This document shows, piece after piece, positions 50,360 to 63,914 of a stretch of DNA of 64,000 bases; position 1 is the first letter of the stretch, and each line of letters begins with the position of its first letter. Source of the DNA: Seriola aureovittata (taxonomy: Eukaryota; Chordata; Actinopteri; Carangiformes; Carangidae). The notes below the pieces were generated by a model. It was not told the origin of the DNA. It was given only the letters and a program-made list of their open reading frames with translations, and made no database searches. The stretch covers positions 24,503,376-24,567,375 of the forward strand of contig NC_079373.1 of NCBI RefSeq assembly GCF_021018895.1, written 5' to 3'. The position numbers and the translations under genes were made by a program.

Positions 50360-51080
50360 GAAGGAAAATAAATAGGGAGACATGCATTTCCTGCCAGGGA
50401 GCCACTCTGCAGCTCCGTCTATTTGTTTTGACATTCGTTAAGTTATCATTTCCAGGCAACGGACCAGCGAGGAACCTCCAAGCCTGAGGTTCACCGCCTC
50501 CGGTAGGGCAGTGTTTGCGAGCGGACGCCTTAACTTCTCCAAATTCAAATACACAGACGAGGCCATTATAAATCCACAACTGGAAATAAAGAAAACAGGC
50601 TTCTAATTCTAACACCAATGTTTGTGCTCGGCTCATAAAAGCAGTCATTTTCAAGGCCACTGTTGGTGAGCAGGAGCTACATATATCCACAGAATGGGGA
50701 AATGGCACTTAAATTTCTGGCCTTTATTAAACTTGAGAGAGCACAGGAGAAATGGAAAGAAGCAAATCTCTTCCCACGCTTACAAACTATATTTACTATA
50801 TTTTCTGTCAGGTCAGCATGTTAGGAAACATGAACCCACAGGTATTACAGGTCCTGGTTCTGATTTCCTGCCATCATTTGCATATGAAGCGTGTCATTTG
50901 CTGAAGGTTTGTGACTTTGCTCCATGTGTTTTGGTGCAGGCTGGCTGCGATCGCGTTCAGGTACTGATACTTGAGCAGAATCAACATAATAGAGCTGCCT
51001 GAGGATATTTGGGCTGGTTTAGGTCCTATTGGTCTTAATTAATTTTCAGGAGAGGGAGCCCGAGTTTTCAGCTGAGTTTA
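50360..51080. promoter_or_regulatory. Candidate conserved noncoding element 5 kb upstream of alx1
   Basis: 720 bp without simple repeats or recognisable mobile elements, of balanced composition. It includes an octamer-type motif ATTTGCATATG (50877-50887) and TTAATTAATT (51036-51045). Lack of ORFs and position upstream of a developmental gene suggest an enhancer; conservation cannot be tested here. Confidence 0.3.
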
Positions 51081-54000
51081 AAAAGAACAGCTGCAGGGGG
51101 ATTCAGCGCAGGTGATAAAATAGCAGTATAAATAAAACTAAAGAGAGAAAGGGAGAAATAGCCACTTCACACTGACATTTACTGGCTAAACTCTTAAAAG
51201 AGATTTATTTAATATCTTAAGACTTCAAATCTGTGCTATTTTGCAAGAGAACATGTTAACACTATAAAAAAGGTATCACGGCTGTGAGCAGTTCCATTGC
51301 ACATCTGTTTTAGGCAGATGTATCAGGGATAGAAGGTAAAAATAAAAGCAAATACCACAGTTGTATCTGCCTGCAGCAGTATTGTGCTGTGGCTGTAGAG
51401 GAGTTGGTGTTTCACTTGTACACTTTGTCCCTCTTCTTGCCCCCCCCCCAGCCGCCGCTCAGCTGGACAGGGTTGTCTCGGAAGGAGATGCGCTCCTTTT
51501 TTAATGGAGCAGATGTGACTCGATTAGGAGATGGACGCTCTCCTCCTGGAGACAAAGTGGAAGAGGAGCGTGTCAGTATTTCACATATAAAAAGGAGCAG
51601 TGTGACATCAATCCATCACAGACTTCAAATGGCAACGCATGATATTCTCGCTATTCTAATGACATTTTCGGCGGTATGCACTCGTTGCTTTGGCTTCCCT
51701 GCACTGCCCTTTAAATAAATGATAAAATAAAACAAAGCAGGTTTCTATGGTAACTTCTTATCAGAATACTAGTGTGTCTATTTGTGCACGCCTCATGATT
51801 TCTTCCTGGAAGGACCGCACTGAGGAATTCACAGAATTAATGAAATTCCTACTTTCTACCAGGAAAAGTTGATTTGGCTTCAAGTGAGAAATCCCAAGAG
51901 CAGAATGTTAAAGGGCATTATTGTTACCACACAAGTTTGACTTCCTGTACTTGAAAGGGAAGAACACTGACTTAATGTTGAGTAACTAAACTCTAAAAAA
52001 CAAACAGCTGGCTAACAACTGGGAATTTCTTACTTTTAGAATGAGCCAATGAGGAATTACAGAGAGTTTCATTAGGAAAAGTAAAAGCTTTAATGAATGA
52101 GCTAAAGGTTGACTACTTCAGTTTGGAGCTAAAGTGTGTCTGTGGTTTCTGACTCAGTGGACAGTAAAGACTTAAGCGTGAGCAGATAGGTTTAGTGTTT
52201 GTGTGCTCTGTCTCCCGGGGGCACGGTGTGCTGTACCAGAGCCCCTTCCACTTCACCTGGGGATCAGTACAAAGCTTTTCCAACACACAGAACAAAGGCG
52301 GCGCTTCTACCGGGCATGATGCGTTCCACGTGTAGAGCCCAGGCCCACAGTCTCCACAGCCACCCCACACAGGGAGCCAAACAGTGGGGAGGGCTCTGGG
52401 GGAGAGGCGGGGGGGGGGGGTGTGGAGGGGGCCCAGGACGCAGCGCAGGTACTGACCCAGCTCCAAATATCTGCACAGCTGGCACACTGTATAGAATATC
52501 CCTCCTTTCACAAAGTCATACCGAATGGCAGCTTTCTAGTTTTTGATTTCACTCACATCAGAGGTGTAAGACTGTGCCTTTCCCCCTCTCCTCATACTTT
52601 GTGTAATGTAGTTTAAAGATAAACCGCCGCAGTCTTTAGTGTTTATTTTCAGAAACTTCAGTCCGGCTTTGGCAGCTGAATTTAGTTTATTAAAGACTTT
52701 TTGTCCAATTATCTGTTCTAAATCAAAAACAGAGTCCAAAACCTGATGCACATGTTGCTAATTTGCAGTCATGCTATTAAATGTAGAGATAAACAAAATG
52801 GCCACACATTTGACCCAACCGCTGTGACCAAACAAATTGTTTTCGATCATTTTACTCCTATTATGGTTGAACAGCGGACAGAATTGAGGGAGCAGATATG
52901 CAACTTAAGTGGTTTCCTCTGCACACGTAATGAAAATATTTTGTGAGCCTGGAAACGCATTTTATGGCACCGTCCCAGCGAGTGGTGAGTATCGCATTGC
53001 AACAGGTTATAGAGTAGGTTATAGAGTATTTATGTAGTCTTTACTGCTATGGCAAACTAAGTGAACCCTCTAACTTTAAACATTGACTTTGATGTGTGTG
53101 TGTCACTTCAGAGGCAAAGAATATACGACTTTATGATAAATAAAGTTTGGTTTTTTTGAGTCATGACTCGTGCACGCTGACTATAAAAAGCATTTGTATC
53201 AAAGAAGCTGCACTCCTGTTTTCCTGATTCCCTGATTTAATTCATTTCCTGTGATATGAACTGGTGTAGCACAGAGACCATTAGATGTCCTTTCCAAGTT
53301 TATGAAATATCTAATTGGCTTTTTGAGAAACGCTCTTGCCTTACACATACATTCATATTTCAATTTGCCCTACACAATTTCGATAAGTAGTGTTTTCATC
53401 AGTGCGGACAAAGAGGCTTTCTTTCTGCCAAGGCTGCACTCTCGAGGAGAACAACAGTCTGTATGCCTCGCACGACCACATTCGCTCCCGCCGCTGCTGC
53501 TGCACCTCGTGGATATCATTTTGAAATCATCATCGGAATCCAATTTGGCTTCGTTAACAGGGACAGGGCTTCTCCTTCACTTGGATTCCTGGGCTTGTTT
53601 AATGTGATCATCTGCTGTCAGCCCGTCAGTAGCATCTTTGTCACTCAAACTCCTGAGCCCCACTTCCCCTGACAGAAGGGCCAGTCATTCTTCACTGAAA
53701 GGACTGACTTTTTTTTTTTTTTTTTTTTTTCCTCTTTCTGCCCGTTTCCTGTCAGAAGAGAAATTCGCGGCACTCTGTCCCCGGCCCGACCCTGTGGCAC
53801 CCCTCCCCTCCCGCAGCAGCCGACCAGTGGACTCAAGTCTGGGCTGAATAAGGAGCCGCCTTTACCCCTGCCTCTTTGCACTCAGGTCTGTGTGACCTGA
53901 GACCCGCTGGTCCAAGTGTGCAAACACTGAAACATCTGTACACACATGTACTAAATGTATATGTACTACATGCATGTGCACATACAGGAATGTACACAAG

Positions 54001-57000
54001 CTTCTTTTACGTTATGGCAGTCTGTGATTCTACAGGTTTGAGCAAGAAATAGTGAGTATAAAGTAGTATAAATACAAATGTATGGTGATACTGATAAATG
54101 TGCATCGGTAACCTACCTTCTGTAAAAAGCAGGTACAGTGTTTTTGCTGTTATTTATATTTAGAGTTGACTTTATAACTTAAATTGGATTATTTTTACGT
54201 TGTTCTCTGCAGTAAACAGTTACATTTTCTGCAGTATCAAACATTTTTATTTGTCTATCTACCAATCTACTTACTATACACAGTATGTACTGCACAAGAC
54301 CTAGCTACAACCCTTTTAAATAACATAAATGTGTCTATTGGCCTTTCTCTGGATTACCAGTTTTTATAAGAAAAGCTTAAAATAGAGTGAGTGACACAAA
54401 TAATTTACCCTAAGGGAATCATTCTCCTAACGTTCAGAGCATTTTAAGAAAATACATATGTGTTATTCGGATTCTGTTCACAGTTTGGTTTAAAGTTCCC
54501 TGAAACACGGTGATCCTCTGTAGAAAAATGGCTGGGAAGTTGTCAGGACTCACTTGCATGACCCAAAGAGTTTCTGCGAGGATAATTTCTCTCTTTGCAG
54601 GGCTGGGCAGCTAAGTTGCTGTTGGCCCACAATCCACTGGCGTGATGTAGACGTTCTGTGTACCCTGGGTCAGCCTGCACACACAACACGCAGAAACACA
54701 CAAACACACACACACACACGCACACACACACACACACAAATGAGGCCCAACATGACACGTCTCACGCAAGCAGTCCAGCATTTTGAAAAACACTCAACAA
54801 GCAGCGGCTCTGCAGTCTGAACATATCTAAGGAACAGGAGGAAGGGGGCGGCTCCGCAGCCTGTGATCATAACTCAAACTGCTGTATAACGGCACAGGGA
54901 GACCTGCGGTTTCTGACTTCAAAGACCTCACCAGCATCAGTATCATTCTCGGGTTCAGACAAACTGCTCCAAAGTGACACTGGGATTTCTGTAAGTGAAA
55001 TGAAGAAATTGCAGCCAGTTGATCCAATTGAAAGCGTCACTGCGGAGCTAAACCTCAGACTCACCCACCCCCCACTTTCTCTCCTACAACGTAGGACATG
55101 GCTCTGACTGGTGAAAGTAAATACTGCATACCTTCACATACATGCAACTACCCCCCTTCCAGAAAAGAATTCAAAGAAAAGATTCAAATCAAGATTCATT
55201 GTCATTCATGTCGAAGTGAATGAGGTGCAGGGGAGAACGGGAGGAGACTGTACTCACCACGAGCTGCACTCTGCCTCCGTTCAGAACGTCTGAGCTGATC
55301 TCCGGTAAGAAACGTTCGCTGAGAGTAAGACGAAACATGTTCAGGCTGTTAGTGTACTCTGTGCATTTCAAATCAATTCAGTGGTTTCCCATTTTCAAGT
55401 CTATGCAGTTACCTCTGACATATCATAAAATAAACATAGATGCCGTGGATGATAATCTTAATGTGTATTTGTTAGGTAGGGCAGGGGGTAGCACAGGCCT
55501 GTTTCAATACACACTGGTTATACTGAAGAGTCATTCAGGTGATTTTCCCCTCAGTATTAAATAAAATAACTATTAAAAATAATAGATTTTACTACATTTC
55601 CATTCATCAGCTGATTAAGTTGAGAGAAATCGAATGGGGAATTATAAATAATGTATTTTATGAATATAAAAATAATGAAACCAACCCAACACTATTAAAA
55701 ACTTTTTTTTTTTTTCTTTTTAAACAGTTTTCGGTGGATGTTTGTTGAATGATGTAAGTTTAAGACTTGCATGTAAGAGCACAGTTTTGTGACATCACAA
55801 CAAGGTCCAATACGCAACTTCAACTAGTTTGATGTGGAAACTTGAAACCTCGACACTCATACACTAAGATTGAGTGTCAAACTCGGTCCAACTTTTTAAT
55901 GAAGCAGGAGATATCGCGTGTCGAGTAGTTAAACTTTAAAGATAAAAAATAAAAGCAGATTCATAAATTATGGATTATCCAATAAAGGAGGAGGAGGATA
56001 TGTAATTTTAAGAATTTCAAAAGAGGTAACCAAACTTTTCTGTGGAAAAATCCTATCAGACAAAACCAAATAATTGATGTCTTAAAACATGTCTTTAGGG
56101 AATCTTTAAGAAACGATGCCAACAGTGAGAGGGGCTCATTAAAAGATCAATTACAAAAAAAACATATTACTTCTAGTGTTATCTAGCCATGATAACACAT
56201 GATCCACCTCTGAGATTTTTTACTGTTGAATCAAAACTTTTGATTCTACAGCAAAGTGTCCTCCTAGATATAACTAGGGGTAAAGTAGGACATACACTTT
56301 CCTGTAATTTGGTGATGCGACCCTTTAAAGCAATTTTATCTACACAACACACCCACCTCATGAAGTGCCTCACCTCTCTGAGTCCCTGTCAGACCTGTCA
56401 GCTTGTCCCTGTGTCACTTGCTCCGTCTTGTCTGCCTGGCGAAGGCCCAGCTCAGCCTCGCTCGCTGCACTCGACAGAAAACATCACATAAACGTCACGG
56501 GCAATTTGTTTGTTTTTTTTTTCTCCAACTCCTCTTGTCGGTTAAGTAACTTAATTCCTGATGACAATGGTAACAAAGAACGAGTGTGTCGGATAATAAG
56601 TGAACGCTGGGGTGAAAGGTGTTTCTAAATGACAGGAAGCATAATCAATACTGCAGTGAAGGGGTTCTGTTAACATATGCTCACCAACAAATAAACAGCT
56701 CGTGGGCCTGATCTGTAGCAATGCTTGACGTGTTTCGGGGTAATTAGTCGGCCAGGGATCCCAGTGCTGGGAGACAACAGTTGTCAAAGCTCCCTGCATC
56801 TTATGTTATTGGCTTAAGGGGATGTATTTGTTTGGAGGGTTGTGTAATACTGTAAAATACATTTAAAGTTGCTGAAAGATGCAACAGGAGAGGTTCTGCT
56901 TTTTCCCCCAACAATTGTTGGGGCTTGTGGTTCGTTGTAAAATTGAATCTAAGCAACGATCCAACAGTTTGTTAAAGAGAGAGAAATCTGAAAGGCTGCT

Positions 57001-58329
57001 GATTTACGAGTTATGCTGAAATCCCATAATAAGGTCGTAATTCAAAGTAAACATTTACGTTGCGCTGACAGTGGTGCTGCCATAGACGGGTGTAAACTGA
57101 TAATGAATTTTGACAGCCCAATGCTGGAACTAATGATGCATTTATTTAAGCCATTTACTTGCCTTCGCTGAGCTGTAAAAAAAAAAAAAAAAAAAAGGGA
57201 GAGAAAAGCTTTACAGTTTTCATGGGTTAATTGAGAAACCCCACTAAAAACGTCAAGTGATAGATGCTTCCCCCCGGGGCAGCAAAGACCAGGAAATGGC
57301 TACTCGCACTTCTCATAGCTGAAAATAGACGGAGAGACGGGGCACTGTCCAGAAAAAACCCCCCAGAGAAATATGTTTTTAAACAGCAACGTTCACATAA
57401 ACTATAATACAGACAATGGTTCTGTAGTGTCTGTTCACAGTTCTTATATCTGTCATTCATATTGTAGGATCCCATATAAGACTGACGACACATTTGAAAT
57501 CCCAGACATAGTGTAGCAAACACAAAGACACAAGATGAGCACCATGAAAACATGAAAAAAGTTGTCATTTATGCTGCACTCCAGTAGCATGAAGATACTC
57601 TCCTCTCCCTTTTCCCCTCTGAACCCTCCACTAAAGCCCCCTCCTGACCCCGTCCAACCTCCTGAATCCCCCCCAGTACTCCTCCAGGACATCAGGAAGG
57701 GGCCTGTAGGAGTCACGCCTGTTAAGAGGGGCTCTTAAGCACATTAAGTGATCTCGTCTGTACTGAGGTGGAGAGAACTGTGACTTAATATCAGAGAGTT
57801 GGAGAAGAGGAGGGCGGAGGCTTTGGCCCAGGGCAAACCAGCTCGGTGAAGGAGAGCCACCTCCCCTCCAACATCACTGCAGAAACAAACAACACATGGT
57901 CAGGCAATGGATCAGGAACGATGCCCTGCATGAGCTGATCACCTTGTGTCGTTGTGAAGGAGCATCCTGAACAGTTATCGTCATCAAAAAGAACAAGCAG
58001 TCAGACGATCAGACTGTAAACAATCAGCTGTAATGTTGGCAGTAATTCAACTCTAATAAAGCCGTGTGTACACAACTACAGTAGGTTCGGTGAATCAGGA
58101 AGTGAATTCAACCATGAAGTCAGTCTGTTTACAACAGACAAATTGGTTTGTTGAAACAAACTAGTCCGACAAAGTCCAGCAGCCACATCTAAAGGCAGAA
58201 GTGTTGGGTGAAGTTGAAGGTGAGGCCAAAAGCGGAGTAAAAGTGGAATAAATCACAGGATGGGGATAACAGTGAACATAATCTCACACAATCTCCCCTT
58301 GAAAACATTCATAGTGTTGTTTAACTGGA
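51081..58329. other. Gene-free interval
   Basis: Homopolymers at 53710-53730 (T) and 57179-57196 (A), the CA repeat at 54.7 kb and a G run at 52410-52420. No gene signal. Confidence 0.5.
54703..54739. repeat. (CA)n microsatellite
   Basis: CA repeats with one CG interruption, preceded by looser CA-rich sequence from 54677. Confidence 0.95.
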
Positions 58330-58630
58330 TTTTTATCAAATCCATTTGAACAAAAAGAAAATTGTAATACACATTAGGGTACAAATCTTAGTCTGTCTCT
58401 TTACACACTCACACGTGTTTGTGTAAATAAACAGCCAATCACCAGCGTTATTAGAGCTTGGTCCAAGCATGCTGCATGCTGATTGGCTCCCTGACACTGA
58501 TGAGATTTACCCATTTACTCCTTAGGTGTCCAAATTTGGTGAAGAATGACTAAGCATTTTTTCAATCCTCAATAGTATCAAACTAATCCGGTTCGAAGTG
58601 TGACACCCAAACGTAGTTGTACATACAAAA
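58330..58630 (-). mobile_element. MITE-like interspersed repeat, copy A
   Basis: On the minus strand it aligns with the copy at 63.2 kb over about 300 bp, sharing GTGATTGGCTGTTTATTTAC, AATGGATTTGATAAAA and CCTAAGGAGTA. No coding capacity. Confidence 0.75.
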
Positions 58631-61600
58631 AGTGACTGAAATGGTCGTGTGAAGACGTGTGAAAAAGGAAGCGTGAGCTTCTTTCTCACTGCTACACAAT
58701 GTTAATCGCTGTGTAACCCAATTTTTTGGTCTCAAAGGGGGTTTCATACACTGTTAGATGACTATTCTATAAACTATGAACTATTCAAACTATTCAAACA
58801 GTCTGATAAGAGCTTAATTTGATGAATGAAATTTCCATTAAGCTTTTCTTTCTCTTCCAAATAGTTTGACTAAGCGTTTGGTTTTTTTACACTATCAAAA
58901 TAAAACACAAAATAGGTTGTGATACAGTAAGACCTCGACATTTTAACAAGCTTTTACCAACCATGTAAAATCACCTCTAATACAGCTGTGAAAAGAAACT
59001 ATGCTGCGTCAAGTCAATGGTCAACATTCAGAGAAACGACAGGCTTGCTATTTGCTAAGACTTGTACTTGCCCTAAAGAATGTGAAAGTTGACTTGAGAT
59101 TTACTCTGACAGACCTTTCTATTTAAAACAGATAAGCTAAGGCTAACCCTTCCACGTTTTGTATTTTGTTCATAAGCCATTTAGTTGGAAAATATAGCAC
59201 ACCATCACAAAAAGCGTTTTGAGAATCCTGTTTTCATGGCATTTGCAGAGTGGCAGAAGAATCAGAGCGTGTCTGAAATATGACTAACTCAGTGTTTTTA
59301 GTTGGATGTCTGTCTCTGTGAATGACTCAGACTGCTGCCCCACTGTACACTGGCTCTGCATGTTTCCCTCTTTAGTGTGCCAGAGCATCTCAAACATATA
59401 CTACGCGGAGAGAGCTCCACTGCCTGAGATAAATAGAAGCTCGGAGATTACGGGGGTGAAATTGAATGCATATGAATGGTGGTAAATAGTCTGACTTTAA
59501 GTTATTTTGGATGATGGATGATAAACAAGATGATTGTGTTTCAGTTGGACTTTGTAGAGGACTTGAAGTGTGAAATCGAGTTAAGTGCTCAGGAGGTAGA
59601 GGTTCCAGGCTGAAATAAAAATATATACCCTCGTGTCCTCGTGACATGAGGACGGATGTTTGGTAGAGCTGGATCTCAGTTTGGATGGAAAAGGAAGGTT
59701 GTGTGTGTGTGTGTGTTTCTGTATAAGGGGTTTGAGTGTAAGGCATTGGTTTAAAGTAAGGAGAAGTGAAACAAGGAGAAATGCTTAGAGGCATATAACA
59801 TCTTCAGCATCTGTAGTACCCAGACACTTGACAATACAAATCATCTATAAAAAAAAAAAAAAAAAAAAAAAGGGAAGTGCATGTCAATATTTTTTGCCTT
59901 TAAAAGAAAATGTCTTGCGGCTCTGCTCCATTCTCTCCCTCTCTGTCTCTCTTTCTGGGTATGTAAGCCGATACCCATTTCAAGTGGGTTACTCATGTCC
60001 AGCACATCCACACAAAGAGCCCGGATAAAATAAACACGCCGCGTCGGATATCTTGGAAAGAATCTGTCATGGGTTTGGGACTAATCACCTCCAGAAGGGG
60101 CTTGACTCAAAGCCTGAAATGTTAGCCCCTGCCGGGGAGCGCTGGCTGGGCCGGGCTGGGCTGGCTAGGCCCCGGGCACTGGGGATGGATCCGGAGGAGG
60201 GGGTGCCTTCCACAGGTCAGGACCAGGGGAGCAAGAGGGGAGGCTGGCCTGGGCCCATTTACAGAGAACCGGGATCACAGCACCATGAGCCAGTTCCCGA
60301 CACGCCACCTCTGCTGCCACCGTCGCCACTGCTTCTCGGTCACCCTGTAAAAAGGCAGCAGGAGTCGTCTCCTCCAGAACCGAGCTGGTTAGAGTTACAC
60401 ATTTTACAGGATGGGATCAGAAAACCCACTGAGGACAAGGGGTATTAAGCAGAGGGAAGGGTTATGCTCTAACCACTGACCCCTGTTACTTTATCAGCTG
60501 ATGTAGCTGCTTCACTTCATTCCTTGCGAACACCAGTCCAGTGTGATGAATTGTCAAGACAAGGGTGGAGGGGAGAGATAAGGATACTGGAAAGAAACAG
60601 AACTGGAAATATTGTTGTAACGCAATAGGTTATTTGGATGGAACCGGTCTTTAACTGCCAGTTGGCTGAGAGCGTATCCACGGCTATATCGTGCTCAGAC
60701 ATGATTCCAGTGTCAGGAATCGCAGTTTAGGAAAGTTGACATAATAAACTTGCAGCTCAAAATGAACACGTGATAACATAATGATGCTGTCGCACTGAAA
60801 CACAAATAATCTGCTGAAAAACCTTTAACAGAATGCTAAAGATAAATTTGTCCATTTAACTTCGTCGATTTGCGGACGGCTGACCAAAATTCAAAAAAAA
60901 TTCTTCTGAATCTTTGAAAACACTGAAATAAGTTGTTGCTTGATCTTTGGCTGCACAGCAGTGAATCAGTTTGAAGGAAAACAAGGGGACTGCTTCACAA
61001 CTGCTGCACGAACAAATTAATTAGGAGATCCACCCAAAAGAGATAAAGTGGGATGAAAAACATCCCAAAGTTGAAGGTACGACTTGTTCCATTTCTTTTT
61101 TTTAAATGAAACATGAAATGACAAGCAGACATGCTGTATTTCTCCACAGCTAATCAAGGGGTATTTCATGCTTATGGCAGCATTGGACTTGGACCAGAGA
61201 GAGAGAAAACGGTCACTTCACCGCCTGTTGGCAAACACTGTTGTTACAATGTCCCCCCTGACTGCTGGATGACCGCTCGTGTCGTGCTCTCTGGATGTGA
61301 GGCCTTGACCCCAGTGGGTGGGGGGCTGGGTGAAGGGGAAAGATGGAGACAGACCCTCATGATAAAAGCCGACTTCCCCCGGTCTTCCCTCCTGCCCTGT
61401 CTCCAGCTTTTCCCTCCCTTTTAAGTCCGGCTGTGGATGTCACAACTCCAAATCCTCTCTGCACCTCGGGGCAGAGCAGGAGGCCGCAGCAGAAAAAAGA
61501 TGGAGAGAGAAATATTCCTCTTCTCTGATTATCAGACTGCTTCACATCACAGTCGGCACTTTTGAAGACTGAATATCCATAACAATAGGAAGTAAGTTTT

Positions 61601-63229
61601 GAGAAAAAAAACATGTTATTTGTGATAAATTCGAATTTGTTTGGCTCTGTGAAACCACATTTACAGTCCCGAAAAATGCTACACAATTGGGTTACTTGAA
61701 AATTGGCAAAGTGGCTTAATCGTAGCTGCTGGTTGCAGCCAAACTTAAAGCGAAATGATCATTTTAACCATGATTCCTACCACTAAGAACATCAATCTCA
61801 TAGACCTAATATGTGTTTCTGGTATATATTTACATTTTTTTAATCTGCTTTTTGTCTGCTTTATTGGCACCTACCTGGACGCACAGGTATATGTATGGAA
61901 GAATGAATGTGTGCAACATTTTCATCATAAAATTATTGTAATTCCCAAGCCTGACTGTCTGACCACTTATGTTTCTTGCCCTGTCATACTTCATTGTGAC
62001 AATGCCACTGTGTTTTCAGATCTCAACATCTTTGGTGAATACAATGAAATAGAAACAACTGCAAAAACTATGAATGTAAGACCCAGGTTGAAATGAACTG
62101 GAATTGTCTTTTACATCCATTCTTGTCCACATTTCTAATCTCAAGTCTGCTGCTCTTTTCCAAAAGACATTTGTGAGCACTATTTACACACATTGCAAAT
62201 GTTTTCAGCAAATTGTAGATATATTTCTATGCATTTCATGCGTGAGCCACGAGTACAATACATGTGTGCATTAGTTCAACATGTCAAGATTAGCAGTAGT
62301 GGAAATTAGCTGGTGCAAATTGCAGCTTGTATGTTGCAACTTTGGTGAAACGGGCCCCCGATCTGTACAGATTTTTCAATAAAAGGTACCCCCTGTTGCT
62401 AAAGGGTTACCAAATGTGTAGCATGTCTTAAGTCCTACCTTTCATGTAATTTCTGTTGTGTGGTGCAGGCCTGTTTCGTGCCTCCACTGGACCCCGCTGG
62501 TAACTGCAGTTTCTGAACAAAGCGAGGCGGACAGAGGGATCTAGGAGAATAAGAGAAAAAGGGTCAAAGAAGGACAAGGCAGACCTAAAACCAGAAGCAG
62601 AAAACCAGGACCTAACATTCGGAAAATATTAGAACAGCTCTCTGGTTCCACTGAGGCAGATGCCATTTGGAGTTACAGCCGACATAGACCTGTGTGTTGG
62701 TGGAGCAAGATGACAAGAGCTCTGCTATTGGAATCATGCATTTGCAATTCTGATCAAAGAGCAGCCTCCCTCTACACGAGCGTGGCATGATAAATATGGC
62801 AGGACTACTGTTTCTTGGAGCAGAGCAGAGGTGAGGTCACCTTTCACTGTAGCCGCACTCCGACACCACAATGAAACAGAATGAAAGTCTTCGTGGGATG
62901 AATTGTCAAGAGGTTTCTTGGCAATCGTTATTTCCTTTGCAGGCTCTCAAATAAAGCCCAATAAGAGACGACAGGCCCTGACTTCTGCTGTCTGTTATGG
63001 CTCGTTAACGTACATGGGGTGGAAAGGTTCGCTGCTGTTGAAGCACGGTTGAAGGAACAAAGATGATAATGATAAGAGGCAAAAATTAGTTTGGATTTTT
63101 TCCCTTTTAGAAAATGGATTTATGTCATAAGAGGAGTTCCTCCCATGTTGTGAGGGATATTTGGGGTTCAAAGATTTAGAATGAGGAGACAGACAGAAAC
63201 ATTAGTTCAGGTGTAGACAGCTTTGATAC
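58631..63229. other. Gene-free interval
   Basis: A GC-rich patch at 60120-60340 has an open 131-aa frame (60053-60448), low-complexity and Pro/Gly-rich, with no known domain. No other signal. Confidence 0.5.
59699..59716. repeat. (TG)n microsatellite
   Basis: About nine TG units. A run of 22 A lies 130 bp further on (59850-59871). Confidence 0.9.
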
Positions 63230-63597
63230 TTTTATGGACCGACCAAATTGGTTCGATACTATCTACGATCGAAAAATGCCACGTCATTCGATACCAAGTT
63301 TCAGTACCTAAGGAGTAGAGGAGTAAATCTCATCAGCGTCAGTGAGCCAATAAGCATGCAGCATGTTTGGACCTAACAATGCTGGTGATTGGCTGTTTAT
63401 TTACACGAACATGTTTGAGCGTGTTATGAGATCGAGCTTGGAAAAGTAAAACTAAAATTTGTACCGTTATGTGTGTTGTAATTGTCTTTTTGTTATAATG
63501 GATTTGATAAAATTGTTTCAGAAAAAAGTATTGTTAAGAATCGGTATCGGTGTCAGGACCAATATCGAAAATTCAACGATACCCAGCTCTAGGTGTG
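63230..63597 (+). mobile_element. MITE-like interspersed repeat, copy B
   Basis: Opposite orientation to copy A. It includes a right end rich in CGGTATCGG and CAATATCG, ending near ACGATACCCAGCTCT, which resembles the terminus of a cut-and-paste element. The superfamily is not determined. Confidence 0.7.
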
Positions 63598-63811
63598 GAG
63601 GGATCACTGAGCTTCGGATTTGAGCTGATTTAGGAAGAAAACCCTGAGAGCTTCTGCCTTCGTAATCTTCATATTTGGTTATATATCATATAGCATTTAG
63701 CTAACAATAATGTATCAGAGTGATTCTGTTAAACCTGAAATATTGCACGTACAACAGAAAAGCTCATTAACCTCATACAAATCCCAAATTTATAATCCTA
63801 CCAATACAATT

Positions 63812-63914
63812 CTACACACACTGACCCCTAAGTTTCTTCTGCTGTTGCTTCTTCGACTTCATCTTCTGAGCTCTCCTCAGCATCAGATGAGCTGTGTGGC
63901 TGTCGGTAAAGCCC
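63812..63914 (-). CDS. Candidate terminal coding exon of a gene entering from the right (possibly lrriq1)
   Basis: A strong acceptor (pyrimidine-rich, CTTTTGTCTCCAG) on the minus strand ends at 63915 and is followed by an open frame. Read with one base donated to the previous codon, it gives 33 aa starting GFTDSH, containing TAHLMLRRAQKMKSKK, rich in Lys/Gln, and ending at TAG (63812-63814). Read in phase 0 it gives a 28-aa acidic tail. In human gene order LRRIQ1 lies directly upstream of ALX1 in the same orientation, which fits this position. I do not recall the LRRIQ1 C-terminus well enough to confirm it. The rest of the gene lies beyond the window. Confidence 0.4.

Noticed and set aside
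60053..60448. 131-aa open frame in GC-rich DNA
   Set aside because: Low-complexity Pro/Gly/Ser content, no domain, no splice context; GC-rich DNA lacks stops by chance.
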